From NCBI GenBank assembly GCA_023511585.1, contig JAIMBF010000021.1, positions 1 through 37,093 on the forward strand: DNA of 37,093 nucleotides. Direction: 5' to 3'. Below, piece by piece: positions 1 to 8,873 of the stretch. The translations under genes were made by a program, and so were the position numbers. Within the stretch, counting starts at the first letter, position 1, and each line of letters starts with the position of its first letter. Below the pieces are notes generated by a model. It was not told the origin of the DNA and did no database searches. It saw only the letters and a list, made by a program, of their open reading frames with translations. The DNA is from Terriglobia bacterium. Lineage in GTDB: Bacteria > Pseudomonadota > Alphaproteobacteria > Acetobacterales > Acetobacteraceae.

Positions 1-1
1 T

Positions 2-2857
2 GCGGGTTCGGGCACTATCGGCGTCACCTTGGATATCGGCGGGACCTGGACGAACAACCCGATCCAGACCAGCCCCTCGGTTCTCGCCCCAGCCGGTTTG
101 GTCCAAACCCTTTTCAACTACGGTGTGATCAGCGCAACCGGAGCCGGAGATATCGGTGTTGCGTTGCGCGGCGCCGATACCCTGGTCAACGGGGGGGTGA
201 TCCGCGTCGACGGCAGCGCTTCTACCGGCGTTTATCTGCAATCTGTCAACGCCACTCTCACCGCCGTTGCCGGGGGAACCATCGCCGCGTCCGGCGCTTA
301 CGCCGCGGCGGTCGCCTTCGGCGCGGGCGGCGGCCGTGCCGTCATCGATCCGGGGGCCGTGCTTTCCGGCGGCATTTATGACCGCTACGGCGCCGGCACT
401 TTGGAGCTTACGGCAGGCACGCAAAGCGGCACGCTGAATGGGGAGCTCTCCCAATACAGCGGGCTTGGCAGTGTCGGCCTCATCACCTTGGATGCCGGCG
501 CGAACTGGACGCTCACCGGCATCACGACCAAACACCTGGTCGATGCCGGCACGCTCACCGCCAATGCGTTGCTCTCCACCGGCCCGGTCGTGATCGGGGC
601 CGGCGGAAACCTCACCGTACCGCTCGGCGGCTCCATTGATCCCGGCACTGGCATTACCTTTGCCACAAACTCCGGCGTGCTTTCCATTCCGGCCGCTTCC
701 GGGCCGGATGTCACGCTGTTCGGGTTTACCCCCGGCGATGCGGTGGTTTTGGAGGGGCTGACTTACGCCGGCGGGGCAAGCGCCACGGTGGGCGCCAACG
801 GCATGCTTACCGTGGCCAGCGGCGGGTCCACCGCCTCGCTTTGGCTGAACGGTAACTTCGGTGGCCAGCAATTCGCTCTGCTTGCCGACGGCACCGCCGC
901 CACCGAGCTCTTCTTGACCACCTCCGGGGCAAACACGCTCAGCGGCACGATTTCACAAATTAGTACGCTGAGCCCCGGCGAGATCATTCTCGCGCCCGGC
1001 GCGCTGCTCGAAAGCACTGCTCAGGGACCGATCGGGGGCAGCGGCGTGACCCTGATCAATCACGGCACCATCACCGGCCCGGCTACGGCGCCGGTGCTCA
1101 GCCTTTCCGCAAGCACCATCTTCAACGAGAGTGACGGGAACGTCACAGGCGGCCTTATCGTTCCAAGCCTTGCCAATTACGGAACGATCACCGCCCAAGG
1201 CACAAGCGCCGTCGGCACGCTGACGAATGCCGGGGTAATCCTAGTCAACGGCGCAAATTTTGCGGTTTCCGGTCCCCTTTCCGCCCCGGCTTCGGGTTCG
1301 GGCCTGATTGAGGTGGGGGCGGGCGGCAGCCTGTTCCTCGGCGGCAGTGTGGCGAGCCGCGAAACCATCGCCTTTGCCGGCTCCGGCGGGGCGAACCCCG
1401 TGGTTGCGTTGGCGAATGTGTCGGGCTTTTCCGGCACCATCAGCAACGTGATCCCGGGCGCCACCCTTGATCTTGTAGGCATTTTCCTTCCGCCTACCGG
1501 AACCGACAGCGGCAGCGCCGTGCTGTCTTTGCTGCAACGATACCGATCGGTGCAGTTTCCTCTCGCCAATCTGCTTGCGTCCACCCCCACGGTCGTTCTC
1601 TCTGCAGACGGGGCGGGCGGAACGGATATCGCGTTTACCCAAAGCATCGGTTCGGCTCCCACACCGGCTCCGCCCAATACGATTGCAACGGGCACGAATA
1701 CGGGCACCGACCCGCCGCCTCCGCTCAACCAGAATGGCACCCTAACCATTGCCGCAGGTGGCACGCTCAGCAGTGGCAGCACGAACGCCACCTTCACCAC
1801 TCCGGTCGCCTTGGCCGGTGCGGCAACCTTCAGCGCCACCCCCGGCACCACGCTTTCGGTCTTGGGCCAAGTTATGGGGGGCTCCACAATATCACTGTCC
1901 GGCGATGTCGTTATGCCGAGCATTGCGTTCAGCGGCACGGTTGTCGCCGCCGGCAGCGCCGACACGATCGGGGCAATAACCACCAACGTAGAGGTGGTGG
2001 CCGGCGCCGCGACGACGCTTACGTTTTTGGGCAGCGCCGGAGCATCGACGGTGTTCGGCGGGGGCGGCGGCGGACTGATCGAAGGGGGCAGCGGCGGGGG
2101 GAATGTTTTGGTGGCCACCGGCGGCGCCACCACCGTCTTGGGCAGTGCCGGCGGCGCGGATACGCTGGTCGCCGGCGGCGCGGCGCAATCCACCATGCTG
2201 GCCGCGACCCCTGATGACCTCGTGTTTGCAGCAGCGGGCAATTGCACGGTCTTCGGCGCGGCTTCGGGCAACGACACGCTGGTGGGCGGCAATAGCGGGG
2301 CGGCGACGCTCGTGGGCAGCACCGGCGATGACGCCATGTGGGGCGGGCTCGGGCAGGATATCCTCTTCGGCGGCAGCGGCCGCGAGACCCTCGGCGGAGG
2401 CGCGGGCAATACCACCGTGGTGGCGGGGGTCGGCTCTTCCACCTTGGTGGGGGGCTCGGGCAACCAAGTCTTTGTCGGGGCGGCTTCGGGCCAAGCCACG
2501 GCATTTTCCGGCACGGGCAACTCCACGCTCTTTACCGGCGGCGAGGCGATGCTTGCCATCCTGCAGAACCCGCTGCTAGCCACCGATACGGTGGTGCTGC
2601 AGTCGGGCGCCGCGACGGTTTGGGGCGGCACCGGCGCCGATGTCTATGCCGTCATCAACGGCGCCGCCGGCGGCAAGGATCTGATCGCGGGCTTCAAGCC
2701 GGGCATGGATTCGCTGAACTTGTTCGGCTATGCGCCCAACTCGGCCGTGGTAACGGGCAGTGCCGGCGCTACCTCACTCAAGCTTTCCGACGGGACCACC
2801 ATTACCTTTGCAGGACTTTCACCCGCTCAGGTTCTTCCCAACATCCACTACGGCTAA
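2..2857 (+). CDS. Large secreted repeat protein with RTX-like C-terminus (5' partial)
   Basis: The frame is open from the window edge, so the true start lies upstream and only the last 951 residues are seen. The visible N-terminal two thirds are low-complexity Gly/Ala/Thr/Ser-rich beta-strand repeats, with recurring short phrases such as NYGxI and NHGTITG, as in autotransporter-like adhesins. From about residue 670 to 860 degenerate Gly-rich nonapeptides appear (SGNDTLVGG, GLGQDILFGG, GGTGADVYA), as in RTX calcium-binding parallel beta rolls. The end, with DLIAGFKPGMDSL followed by LSDGTTITFAGL, is typical of RTX proteins exported by type I secretion; no autotransporter barrel follows. It is probably a surface adhesin or matrix protein, which is an inference. 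A run of seven G at 191-197 lies inside the coding region. No secretion genes are in the window. Confidence 0.85.
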   Translation, partial: AGSGTIGVTLDIGGTWTNNPIQTSPSVLAPAGLVQTLFNYGVISATGAGDIGVALRGADTLVNGGVIRVDGSASTGVYLQSVNATLTAVAGGTIAASGAYAAAVAFGAGGGRAVIDPGAVLSGGIYDRYGAGTLELTAGTQSGTLNGELSQYSGLGSVGLITLDAGANWTLTGITTKHLVDAGTLTANALLSTGPVVIGAGGNLTVPLGGSIDPGTGITFATNSGVLSIPAASGPDVTLFGFTPGDAVVLEGLTYAGGASATVGANGMLTVASGGSTASLWLNGNFGGQQFALLADGTAATELFLTTSGANTLSGTISQISTLSPGEIILAPGALLESTAQGPIGGSGVTLINHGTITGPATAPVLSLSASTIFNESDGNVTGGLIVPSLANYGTITAQGTSAVGTLTNAGVILVNGANFAVSGPLSAPASGSGLIEVGAGGSLFLGGSVASRETIAFAGSGGANPVVALANVSGFSGTISNVIPGATLDLVGIFLPPTGTDSGSAVLSLLQRYRSVQFPLANLLASTPTVVLSADGAGGTDIAFTQSIGSAPTPAPPNTIATGTNTGTDPPPPLNQNGTLTIAAGGTLSSGSTNATFTTPVALAGAATFSATPGTTLSVLGQVMGGSTISLSGDVVMPSIAFSGTVVAAGSADTIGAITTNVEVVAGAATTLTFLGSAGASTVFGGGGGGLIEGGSGGGNVLVATGGATTVLGSAGGADTLVAGGAAQSTMLAATPDDLVFAAAGNCTVFGAASGNDTLVGGNSGAATLVGSTGDDAMWGGLGQDILFGGSGRETLGGGAGNTTVVAGVGSSTLVGGSGNQVFVGAASGQATAFSGTGNSTLFTGGEAMLAILQNPLLATDTVVLQSGAATVWGGTGADVYAVINGAAGGKDLIAGFKPGMDSLNLFGYAPNSAVVTGSAGATSLKLSDGTTITFAGLSPAQVLPNIHYG

Positions 2858-2884
2858 GGGCATGCCCTGGCAGAAGGCCCGCAG

Positions 2885-2901
2885 CCTCGGGTCGGCCGAG
2901 G
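2885..2901 (+). terminator. Possible weak terminator hairpin after the repeat protein
   Basis: A six-base-pair stem (CCTCGG with CCGAGG, five-base loop) lies 28 bases after the stop codon and is followed by a short GCCTCGTTT stretch. The T-run is poor, so this is only a candidate rho-independent terminator. It sits directly before the FNR-like box, which suggests the next gene has its own promoter. Confidence 0.3.
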
Positions 2902-2908
2902 GCCTCGT

Positions 2909-2922
2909 TTGATCTAAATCAA
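2909..2922 (+). promoter_or_regulatory. Perfect FNR/FixK-type box upstream of the oxygenase
   Basis: The sequence TTGATctaaATCAA is a perfect inverted repeat matching the FNR/ANR/FixK consensus TTGAT-N4-ATCAA. A hexamer TATCGT (2945-2950, four of six matches to TATAAT) begins exactly 22 bases after the box. This is the spacing of class II FNR-activated promoters, with the box centred near -41.5. An overlapping TACTAT (2942-2947) also matches four of six. The start codon of the oxygenase gene is 94 bases downstream of the box. Binding and activation are inferred; the match itself is seen directly. Confidence 0.7.
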
Positions 2923-3015
2923 TATTCGCGCTTTGGCCGGATACTATCGTCTTGCCCCGCAAAAGCTTTCGGAACCAGCAAGCGCTGCCGGGAATCGGCA
3001 GGGAGGCGGGAGAGA

Positions 3016-3792
3016 ATGCGCTATCTCGATCAAAAAACTTTCGCCGCACTTTCCTCGGAAAAGTTTTCAAACCGGAAACCCTATCCATGGGTTGATATCG
3101 CCCATCCGCTCACCGACCAAGGATTTGCGGAATTGCGCCGAACCCTGCCCGATATTTCCCAGTTCGAGAAAATGGTCGGCGTGAAACGGGGATACGGCCA
3201 GAAAAGCCACGACCGTGCCATTTTGCATTATCATCCCTCGCTGCAACTCAGCGGGCCTTGGCGGGAATTCATCGCCGAACTCCACGATGATTTCTATCAA
3301 TCATTTATCCGCCGCATGTTTCACCTCTCTCCTGATGAAAAATTCATCCTTACGTTGGAATGGTACTATGCCTGGGCGGGCTGCTCGGTCTCGCCGCATT
3401 GCGATGCCAAACGCAAACTCGGCACCCAAATTTTCTATTTCAATACGGAAGAAGATTGGGATTTAAACTGGAGTGGAAACATTCTGATTCTGGACGACAA
3501 AGGCCGCTTCAAAGCGCATTCCGCGCCGGGGTTCGAGCAGTTGGAAGTCGCCGCTTCCCTGCCGGCGCGAGATAATCGCAGCCTGCTCTTTCAAAGAACG
3601 GAGCATTCCTGGCACGGCGTGCAACCGCTCGGTTGCCCGCCCGGAGTTTTAAGAAAGCTCTTCATCATCACCATTAACCTGCCCACGCTGCAGGTTTGGT
3701 GGCGGCGCGTGCGCGGCAAGGACCCCGACGGATACCCGTTGCGCGGTTTCGAGCGACAGCCCGCGCGCCCAGCAGCCAGCCCGGCGGCGTAA
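3016..3792 (+). CDS. 2-oxoglutarate/Fe(II)-dependent oxygenase family protein
   Basis: This 258-residue soluble protein has the double-stranded beta-helix pattern of Fe(II)/2-oxoglutarate dioxygenases. An HxD iron motif is at H128-C-D130, a distal histidine is in SWHGV (H200), and R213 in RKLFIITINL is placed to bind the 2-oxoglutarate carboxylate. Such enzymes hydroxylate protein, lipid or sugar substrates using O2; the substrate here is unknown. The ATG at 3016 was chosen because a strong GGGAGGCGGGAG ribosome-binding region lies just upstream; the open frame extends further 5' through the preceding gene only as a shadow. It may be transcribed alone from the FNR-like promoter, and a hairpin terminator follows. 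Its position beside a giant surface protein makes post-translational or glycan modification of that protein possible, but nothing proves it. Confidence 0.75.
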   Translation: MRYLDQKTFAALSSEKFSNRKPYPWVDIAHPLTDQGFAELRRTLPDISQFEKMVGVKRGYGQKSHDRAILHYHPSLQLSGPWREFIAELHDDFYQSFIRRMFHLSPDEKFILTLEWYYAWAGCSVSPHCDAKRKLGTQIFYFNTEEDWDLNWSGNILILDDKGRFKAHSAPGFEQLEVAASLPARDNRSLLFQRTEHSWHGVQPLGCPPGVLRKLFIITINLPTLQVWWRRVRGKDPDGYPLRGFERQPARPAASPAA

Positions 3793-3868
3793 CCCGGCAG
3801 CTGAGCGGGGCCGCGTCACACGGCGCGCGCCCGCCTGCTCGGAAGCGCAAAGGGCAGACGCAAACAAC

Positions 3869-3910
3869 GCGATGGGTTCCGCAGCACCCCTCGGGTGCGA
3901 AACCCATCGC
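3869..3910. terminator. Bidirectional hairpin terminator between convergent genes
   Basis: A perfect ten-base-pair outer stem (GCGATGGGTT at 3869-3878 with AACCCATCGC at 3901-3910) encloses a second GCACCC/GGGTGC stem with a CTC loop. On the plus side it is followed by AATCGTTTCGTCTTCTTT. On the minus side the sequence reads GTTGTTTGCG. It lies between the 3' ends of the oxygenase and binding-protein genes, as expected for a shared terminator. Confidence 0.7.
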
Positions 3911-3938
3911 AATCGTTTCGTCTTCTTTGCCTCTTTGC

Positions 3939-5276
3939 TCAGGTATAGGGGCCGAGTTTGCAACCGAAGGCGTCCGGCGCCTGCATCAGCCCCTCGCCGG
4001 GAAGAATTTCGATCACATCCCAATAATCTTCCGGGGTTTTCATATCTTGCGGCTTCTTGCCGCGCTGAATGATCACCGGCCGCACCAGTTGATGATCCTG
4101 CGGACGGAACCAGACATCACCGACCAGCGAGTTGAAGTGCTCGCCCTTTTCATAGGTCTTAATCACTTCGACGGGGCGGAACGTGCCGGCTTCGGAAACC
4201 ATGCGCGCCCAGCAGGCCAGTTGCAGATAGCCGGCTTCCGCGCTCCATTCCGGCATATATTTGTGTTTCTTGTAAAATTCATCGACAAACATTTTGGCAA
4301 GCGGATATTTGTCGCCGATCGTCCACCAGAAATCCGTGGCGGTGTAAACGCCTTGGGTCAGTTCCGGCCCTACTTCGCGCGCCAGGAAAGGCACCGAGTA
4401 GGCGACCACAAGCGGCATTTGCTTGAGGATACCGAAACCGTTCGCCTGCTTGATGGATTGAACGGCATCGTTGCCCCAGTTGATGTTGATAAAAATATCC
4501 GCGCCGCTGTTGGCGATGTTCAGCAGATAGCTGCTGTAATCGGCGGCGCCGAGCGGGCAGATCTGGTTGGTGACGACGGTCCAGCCGCCCTTGCTCAGAT
4601 ATTCCTGCATCGAGGCGCGAACCGTGTGGCCATAGGTATAGTCGGGCGTCAGGAAAGCAATCTTTTTGTTGCGCCCGAATTGTTTAATCAAAACCGGAGC
4701 GAGCGCTGCCGAAGAGGTTTGCCCGTAAAAACAGGTCCGAAAACCGTAGCGGACGCAATCCTTGCCGGTGGTATCGTTAGATCCACTGACGCCGGGGAGA
4801 TATATCACCTTCTCACGCTGGGCGAATTTGTTTTTGGCGACGGCCTCCGCGCTGGAGCACGAGCCGACAAGCAACATCGCCTTGTTGTCGGCGACGAACT
4901 TGGCACAGTTCTGCACGGCCACGTTCGGGTTGGCTTGCGAATCCGCCACCCCGTAAATGACTTTCTTGCCCAACAATCCCTGCGTGACTTTCGGGGCCAT
5001 CGCCCGGATGAGAGGATGGCCTTGATTGATGTGTTCGATCGCCAGCTCAAAACCTTTTAACTCGTCTTCGCCTTGCTGGGCATAGGTGCCGGTACGCGGT
5101 ACGCTGATGCCGATAAAAACCGTATCGCCGGAAACGCCGTCCGGCCAGGTTCCTATCGGCGTGTTATCGGCAAGCGCAAACCGCGGCAGCCCGGAAAGGA
5201 CCGCCCCAGCCGTCAAGCCTGAACCGAGTTGCAGCATGCTCCGGCGTGTTAGCGCCGGCTGTCGGCTTCCCTTCAT
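3939..5276 (-). CDS. ABC transporter substrate-binding protein, branched-chain amino acid (HAAT) type, Tat-exported
   Basis: This 445-residue periplasmic binding protein belongs to the Leu/Ile/Val (type I fold) receptor family. The N-terminus carries a twin-arginine signal (LTRRSMLQL, then a hydrophobic stretch ending ALA at about residue 36), so it is probably exported folded. The mature part begins with VFIGISVPRTGTYAQQGED and includes the family phrases LVGSCSSAEAVA and LTPDYTYGHT. It is transcribed divergently from livH, the fused livM-livG and livF, which make up the rest of the transporter. A GGAGGGG ribosome-binding site precedes the ATG. HAAT receptors bind amino acids, urea, amides or aromatic acids; the ligand cannot be read from sequence alone. 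Confidence 0.88.
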   Translation of the reverse strand: MKGSRQPALTRRSMLQLGSGLTAGAVLSGLPRFALADNTPIGTWPDGVSGDTVFIGISVPRTGTYAQQGEDELKGFELAIEHINQGHPLIRAMAPKVTQGLLGKKVIYGVADSQANPNVAVQNCAKFVADNKAMLLVGSCSSAEAVAKNKFAQREKVIYLPGVSGSNDTTGKDCVRYGFRTCFYGQTSSAALAPVLIKQFGRNKKIAFLTPDYTYGHTVRASMQEYLSKGGWTVVTNQICPLGAADYSSYLLNIANSGADIFININWGNDAVQSIKQANGFGILKQMPLVVAYSVPFLAREVGPELTQGVYTATDFWWTIGDKYPLAKMFVDEFYKKHKYMPEWSAEAGYLQLACWARMVSEAGTFRPVEVIKTYEKGEHFNSLVGDVWFRPQDHQLVRPVIIQRGKKPQDMKTPEDYWDVIEILPGEGLMQAPDAFGCKLGPYT

Positions 5277-5483
5277 CCGTCCCCTCCTTCATATGTAGCC
5301 TGTGAACGCATTCCTTCGGCCAATCACGGAACCGCGCCATTCTACGCGAGCCTCGCGGCTTCGCAAGAGCCGCCCCGGGGCAGCGCGCGCGTTGCAAAAC
5401 CGCTGAACCCTCCCTTGCCGGAGATCTTGCGTCCGTGTCATTTCTCTGCCGATGATAGAGCCTTTGCGGGTGATAAGGACAAC

Positions 5484-6359
5484 ATGCCTAACCTTTCCCT
5501 TTTGCTTTCCCAAGCCTTCAATGGGCTGGCACTCGGCATCCTGCTTGCTTTGGTCGCCAGCGGGCTGACGATTATCCTGGGCACCCTCGGCGTTTTGAAT
5601 TTCGCGCACGGCGCGCTCTTCATGCTGGGTGCCTATACGTTTTTTTTGATTTTCAGCCGAACCGGCTCGTTCCTGATCGGAATTGCGGCCGGCGCCATCT
5701 TCATGTTTGTCGTCGGGGCTTTGTTGGAACGTGTCTTAATCCGATGGTTTTACAACCGCCCGCCGGAAGACCAAATCCTCGCCACCTTCGGCGCCGGCAT
5801 CGTCATTACGGAGGCTGTGCGCGCTATCTTCGGCCCGGATACGCAACACGTCGCCCCGCCGGTTTGGGGGCAGGGCGCGACTCGACTCGGTTTTCTCGTT
5901 TATCCCACCTACCGGCTGGAATTGATCGGCATCGTCGCGGCTATGCTCGCGCTCCTCTATGGGGTGCTCTATCGTACCTCCATCGGCCTTGTCGTGCGCG
6001 CGGGCATCGAGGATGCGCGCATGGTGGGCCTGCTCGGCATCAATGTGCGCCGCGCGTTTCTCTTGGTGTTCGCACTCGGGGTGATGGCGGCCGGGGTTGC
6101 CGGCATGCTGTATGCTCCGGTTGTCGCGGTCACCCCGGATATCGGCGATAGCTTTTTGGTGGAAGCGTTTGTGGTGATCGTCATCGGCGGCCTCGGCTCA
6201 TTTCCAGGCGCCGTCTTGGGCGGGCTGATTGCGGGCGAGATCATCAGCATTACCAGCGCGTTCAATTCCGCTTACTCCGAGGTGATGCTCTACGCGGTCA
6301 TGGCGCTTTTGCTGATTCTCCGTCCGCAAGGTTTGTTCGGTTCGGAGGGGCGGGTATGA
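5484..6359 (+). CDS. livH: HAAT-family ABC permease LivH
   Basis: This 291-residue integral membrane permease belongs to the branched-chain amino acid transporter family. The N-terminus shows LLLSQAFNGLALGILLALVASGLTIILGTLGVLNFAHGALFM, split here between the first helix and the NFAHG signature typical of LivH. The GGLGSFPGAVLGG segment near the C-terminus is also conserved. It pairs with the LivM part of the next protein to form the membrane channel. The ATG at 5484 was chosen because it begins the conserved region and has an ATAAGGA ribosome-binding site. The frame is open upstream to 5415, but that extension is charged and not family-like. Its stop overlaps the next start by four bases, so translation is probably coupled. 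Confidence 0.88.
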   Translation: MPNLSLLLSQAFNGLALGILLALVASGLTIILGTLGVLNFAHGALFMLGAYTFFLIFSRTGSFLIGIAAGAIFMFVVGALLERVLIRWFYNRPPEDQILATFGAGIVITEAVRAIFGPDTQHVAPPVWGQGATRLGFLVYPTYRLELIGIVAAMLALLYGVLYRTSIGLVVRAGIEDARMVGLLGINVRRAFLLVFALGVMAAGVAGMLYAPVVAVTPDIGDSFLVEAFVVIVIGGLGSFPGAVLGGLIAGEIISITSAFNSAYSEVMLYAVMALLLILRPQGLFGSEGRV

Positions 6360-8188
6360 ATCGCGCGCGCGCTTCTTTTCTACCCGAAATCTGGCTTGCG
6401 GCAACCTTGCTGGTGGTTCCGTTCGTGCTGCCGCATCTCGGCGCGACCTTCGATTTGCTGCAGCGTGTGCTGATTATCGGGATTTTGGGCCTGGGTTTTG
6501 ATCTTTTGTTCGGTGCCACCGGCTTGCTCTCGTTCGGGCAGGCGGCCTTTTTCGGCACCGGCGGCTTTGTCACCGCCTATTTGCTGGTGAACAACATCCT
6601 CAGCAGCGTCTGGATTTCGCTTCTGATCGGCACCCTCTGCGCCGGCGTTTTCGGCTTGCTCGTGGGTTGGCTGGCCGTGCGGCGGATCGGCATTTACTTT
6701 GCCATGATCACCCTGGCCTTCGGGCAGATGTCGTTTTTCCTTGAAAACTCCCCGCTTTCCGCGTTCACGGGGGGCGAAAACGGCTTGCCGGGCGTGCCGG
6801 TGCCGCGTTTGGGCAGTTTTCGCATCACCGCGGGCTGGCCGATGTATTGGCTGCTGGCGCTGATCTTTTTCGTGGGCTTTGTTCTGGCGCGACGTATTTT
6901 GCATTCCCCCTTCGGGCTGATCCTGCAGGCGATCAAAGCCAATATGACGCGCGCGGGGATGCTCGGGCATGCGGTGCCCGTCTACAAGCTTGCCGTTTTC
7001 GTGATTGCCGCGCTTTATGCCGGGCTTGCCGGAGGGCTGCTCGGCGTCTTTCAAAGCTATATGCCGCCGGATGCCTTTGCGCTCAGCACCTCGGGGGATC
7101 TTGTGGTGCAAACCGTTATCGGCGGTGTCGGCACATTGATCGGCCCGTTGGTGGGCGCCTCGATCTGGTTATATTTGCGCGATAATTTGCAGCTCATCGC
7201 CGCCGTCGGCGCATTGTGGAAACTGCTGCTCGGGCTCGTCTTCGTGGTGCTGGTGATCGCCTTCCGGCGCGGTATTGCGGGCGAAATTCGCTGGCTGATT
7301 GCCCGCCGCAGGGAAGCGAAGGCGGCCGCAAACGTGCCCGAAGAAGGCGGGCTTGCCGCCGAGATTCCCCCCGTGCCGAGGGCGTTGCCGCTCGCCGCGC
7401 CGCTGCTGCGCGCAAATCCCGAGGCGCCGGCTCTGCAGGCCAACGGGCTTTCCAAAAACTACGGGGGGCTGCACGCGGTCGAAGATGTTTCGTTTTCCGT
7501 GCGAACGGGTTCCATTCATGCGGTGATCGGTCCGAACGGCGCCGGAAAAACCACGCTCTTCAAAATGCTAGCCGATGAAATTCCGCCGACGGCCGGCGAG
7601 GTGTTGCTTTTCGGCCGGCGCATCACCGGGCTTGGCATCACCCGCACGGTTCAACTCGGCATCGGCAAGAGCAATCAGCTTAACCAGCTCTTTCTCGAAA
7701 TGTCGGTTGCGGAGAATCTGCGCATTGCCGCGTTGGCGCGCCGGCGCGGAACATTCCGCGCCGATATCCTCAGGCGTGCGGACGCATTGGCCGATGTCGA
7801 GGAGCAGATTATTGCGGTGATGGAAACAATCGGACTGCGCCATCGCGCCGATGTTCCGGTGCATGTCTTGCCTTACGGCGAAAAGCGGCGGCTGGAAATC
7901 GGCCTGGCGCTTGCCTCCGGGCCGAATGTGCTCTTGCTTGATGAACCGCTGGCCGGAATGAGCCCGGCCGAGCGCACCGCCACGCGCGCCCTGATTCGCA
8001 ATATCAGCCGAAACCGCACGTTGGTGATTGTCGAACACGATATGGATGCGATCTTCGAACTTGCCGAGCGGATCACCGTTCTCTATGAAGGCAGGCTGCT
8101 TGCCGAGGGTTCGCCCGAAGAAATTCAGAACGATCAACGAGTCCAGGATGCCTATCTCGGAGGGATGCACACGCATGAGCTTGCTTGA
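6356..8188 (+). CDS. livM-livG: Fused LivM permease and LivG ATPase of the HAAT ABC transporter
   Basis: A single 610-residue chain carries the second permease and one ATPase of the transporter. Residues 1 to about 305 are a hydrophobic LivM domain with the conserved LLSFGQAAFFGTGG and AGLAGGLLGVF segments. A charged, proline-rich linker covers about 306-357. Residues 358-610 are a LivG ATPase: Walker A GPNGAGKT (392-399), the LivG-type signature LPYGEKRRLEIG (505-516), Walker B VLLLDEP (525-531) and the switch histidine H561. LivM-LivG fusions are known in proteobacteria; E. coli keeps them as two genes. It is coupled to livH by an ATGA overlap, and livF starts 14 bases before its stop. Confidence 0.9.
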   Translation: MNRARASFLPEIWLAATLLVVPFVLPHLGATFDLLQRVLIIGILGLGFDLLFGATGLLSFGQAAFFGTGGFVTAYLLVNNILSSVWISLLIGTLCAGVFGLLVGWLAVRRIGIYFAMITLAFGQMSFFLENSPLSAFTGGENGLPGVPVPRLGSFRITAGWPMYWLLALIFFVGFVLARRILHSPFGLILQAIKANMTRAGMLGHAVPVYKLAVFVIAALYAGLAGGLLGVFQSYMPPDAFALSTSGDLVVQTVIGGVGTLIGPLVGASIWLYLRDNLQLIAAVGALWKLLLGLVFVVLVIAFRRGIAGEIRWLIARRREAKAAANVPEEGGLAAEIPPVPRALPLAAPLLRANPEAPALQANGLSKNYGGLHAVEDVSFSVRTGSIHAVIGPNGAGKTTLFKMLADEIPPTAGEVLLFGRRITGLGITRTVQLGIGKSNQLNQLFLEMSVAENLRIAALARRRGTFRADILRRADALADVEEQIIAVMETIGLRHRADVPVHVLPYGEKRRLEIGLALASGPNVLLLDEPLAGMSPAERTATRALIRNISRNRTLVIVEHDMDAIFELAERITVLYEGRLLAEGSPEEIQNDQRVQDAYLGGMHTHELA

Positions 8189-8873
8189 GCTCGATCACGT
8201 CAATGCCTTCTACGGTGATAGTCATATCCTGTTCGACGTCTCCATGAGTATCGAGGAAAACGAAGTGGTTGCATTGCTTGGCCGTAACGGTGCGGGCAAG
8301 ACCACGACCTTGCGCACGATTATGGGGGTTTTGAACCCGAAACGAGGTGCCATTCGTTTTGCCGGCCAACCGATTCACGAACTACCGCCCTACGAGATCG
8401 CGCGGCTCGGGCTGCAGCTCGTGCCGGAAGAGCGCGCTATCTTCGGCGAGCTGACGGTTGAGGAAAACTTGCGTCTTGCCGCGCTGACGGCGGCAAAACC
8501 CTGGAGCCTGGAGGAGATTTACCAATTTTTTCCCCGGCTCAAAGAGCGGCGCCGATCCGGCGGGCGCCAGCTCTCCGGCGGCGAACAGCAGATGCTGGCC
8601 ATTGCGCGCGCGCTAATCCGCAACCCGCGCATGATCCTACTGGATGAACCTTTCGAGGGCTTGGCCCCGATGATCGTGCGCGATTTGGTTCGCGTCAGCC
8701 GTGAATTGGCGGCGCAGGGACGCACCATGCTGGTGGTGGAGCAGAACGTCGTGGCCGTGCTGAGTTTTGCCGACCGCGTGTATATCTTGAACAACGGGCA
8801 CGTGGTTTGGCAGGGAGCCGCCGCCGCGCTCAAAGCGGATCCGGCCATTATGAAAATGTATCTGGGCGTATAA
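8175..8873 (+). CDS. livF: HAAT-family ABC ATPase LivF
   Basis: This 232-residue cytoplasmic ATPase is the second nucleotide-binding subunit of the transporter. Walker A is GRNGAGKTT (about residues 36-44), the signature is QLSGGEQQMLAIARAL and Walker B is MILLDEPFEGLAP, whose EGLAP extension is typical of LivF. A switch histidine is absent at the usual place, where VVEQN occurs, as is normal for LivF. The ATG at 8175 begins the conserved MSLLELDHVNAFYG segment. The open frame extends back to 8028 inside livG only as an overlap. It is the last gene of the operon; no clear terminator follows. Confidence 0.9.
   Translation: MSLLELDHVNAFYGDSHILFDVSMSIEENEVVALLGRNGAGKTTTLRTIMGVLNPKRGAIRFAGQPIHELPPYEIARLGLQLVPEERAIFGELTVEENLRLAALTAAKPWSLEEIYQFFPRLKERRRSGGRQLSGGEQQMLAIARALIRNPRMILLDEPFEGLAPMIVRDLVRVSRELAAQGRTMLVVEQNVVAVLSFADRVYILNNGHVVWQGAAAALKADPAIMKMYLGV

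Noticed and set aside
1177-2631. Long minus-strand open frame (484 codons) opposite the repeat protein
   Set aside because: It is proline/alanine-rich low complexity produced by the GC-rich repeats of the sense gene and has no family features or start signal.
3696-5060. 454-codon plus-strand frame opposite the ABC binding protein
   Set aside because: It is antisense to a well-supported family gene and lacks any recognisable motif.
5355-5373. GCGGCT/AGCCGC hairpin between the divergent ABC genes
   Set aside because: It lies in a divergent promoter region, lacks a T-run and is of a size expected by chance in GC-rich DNA.
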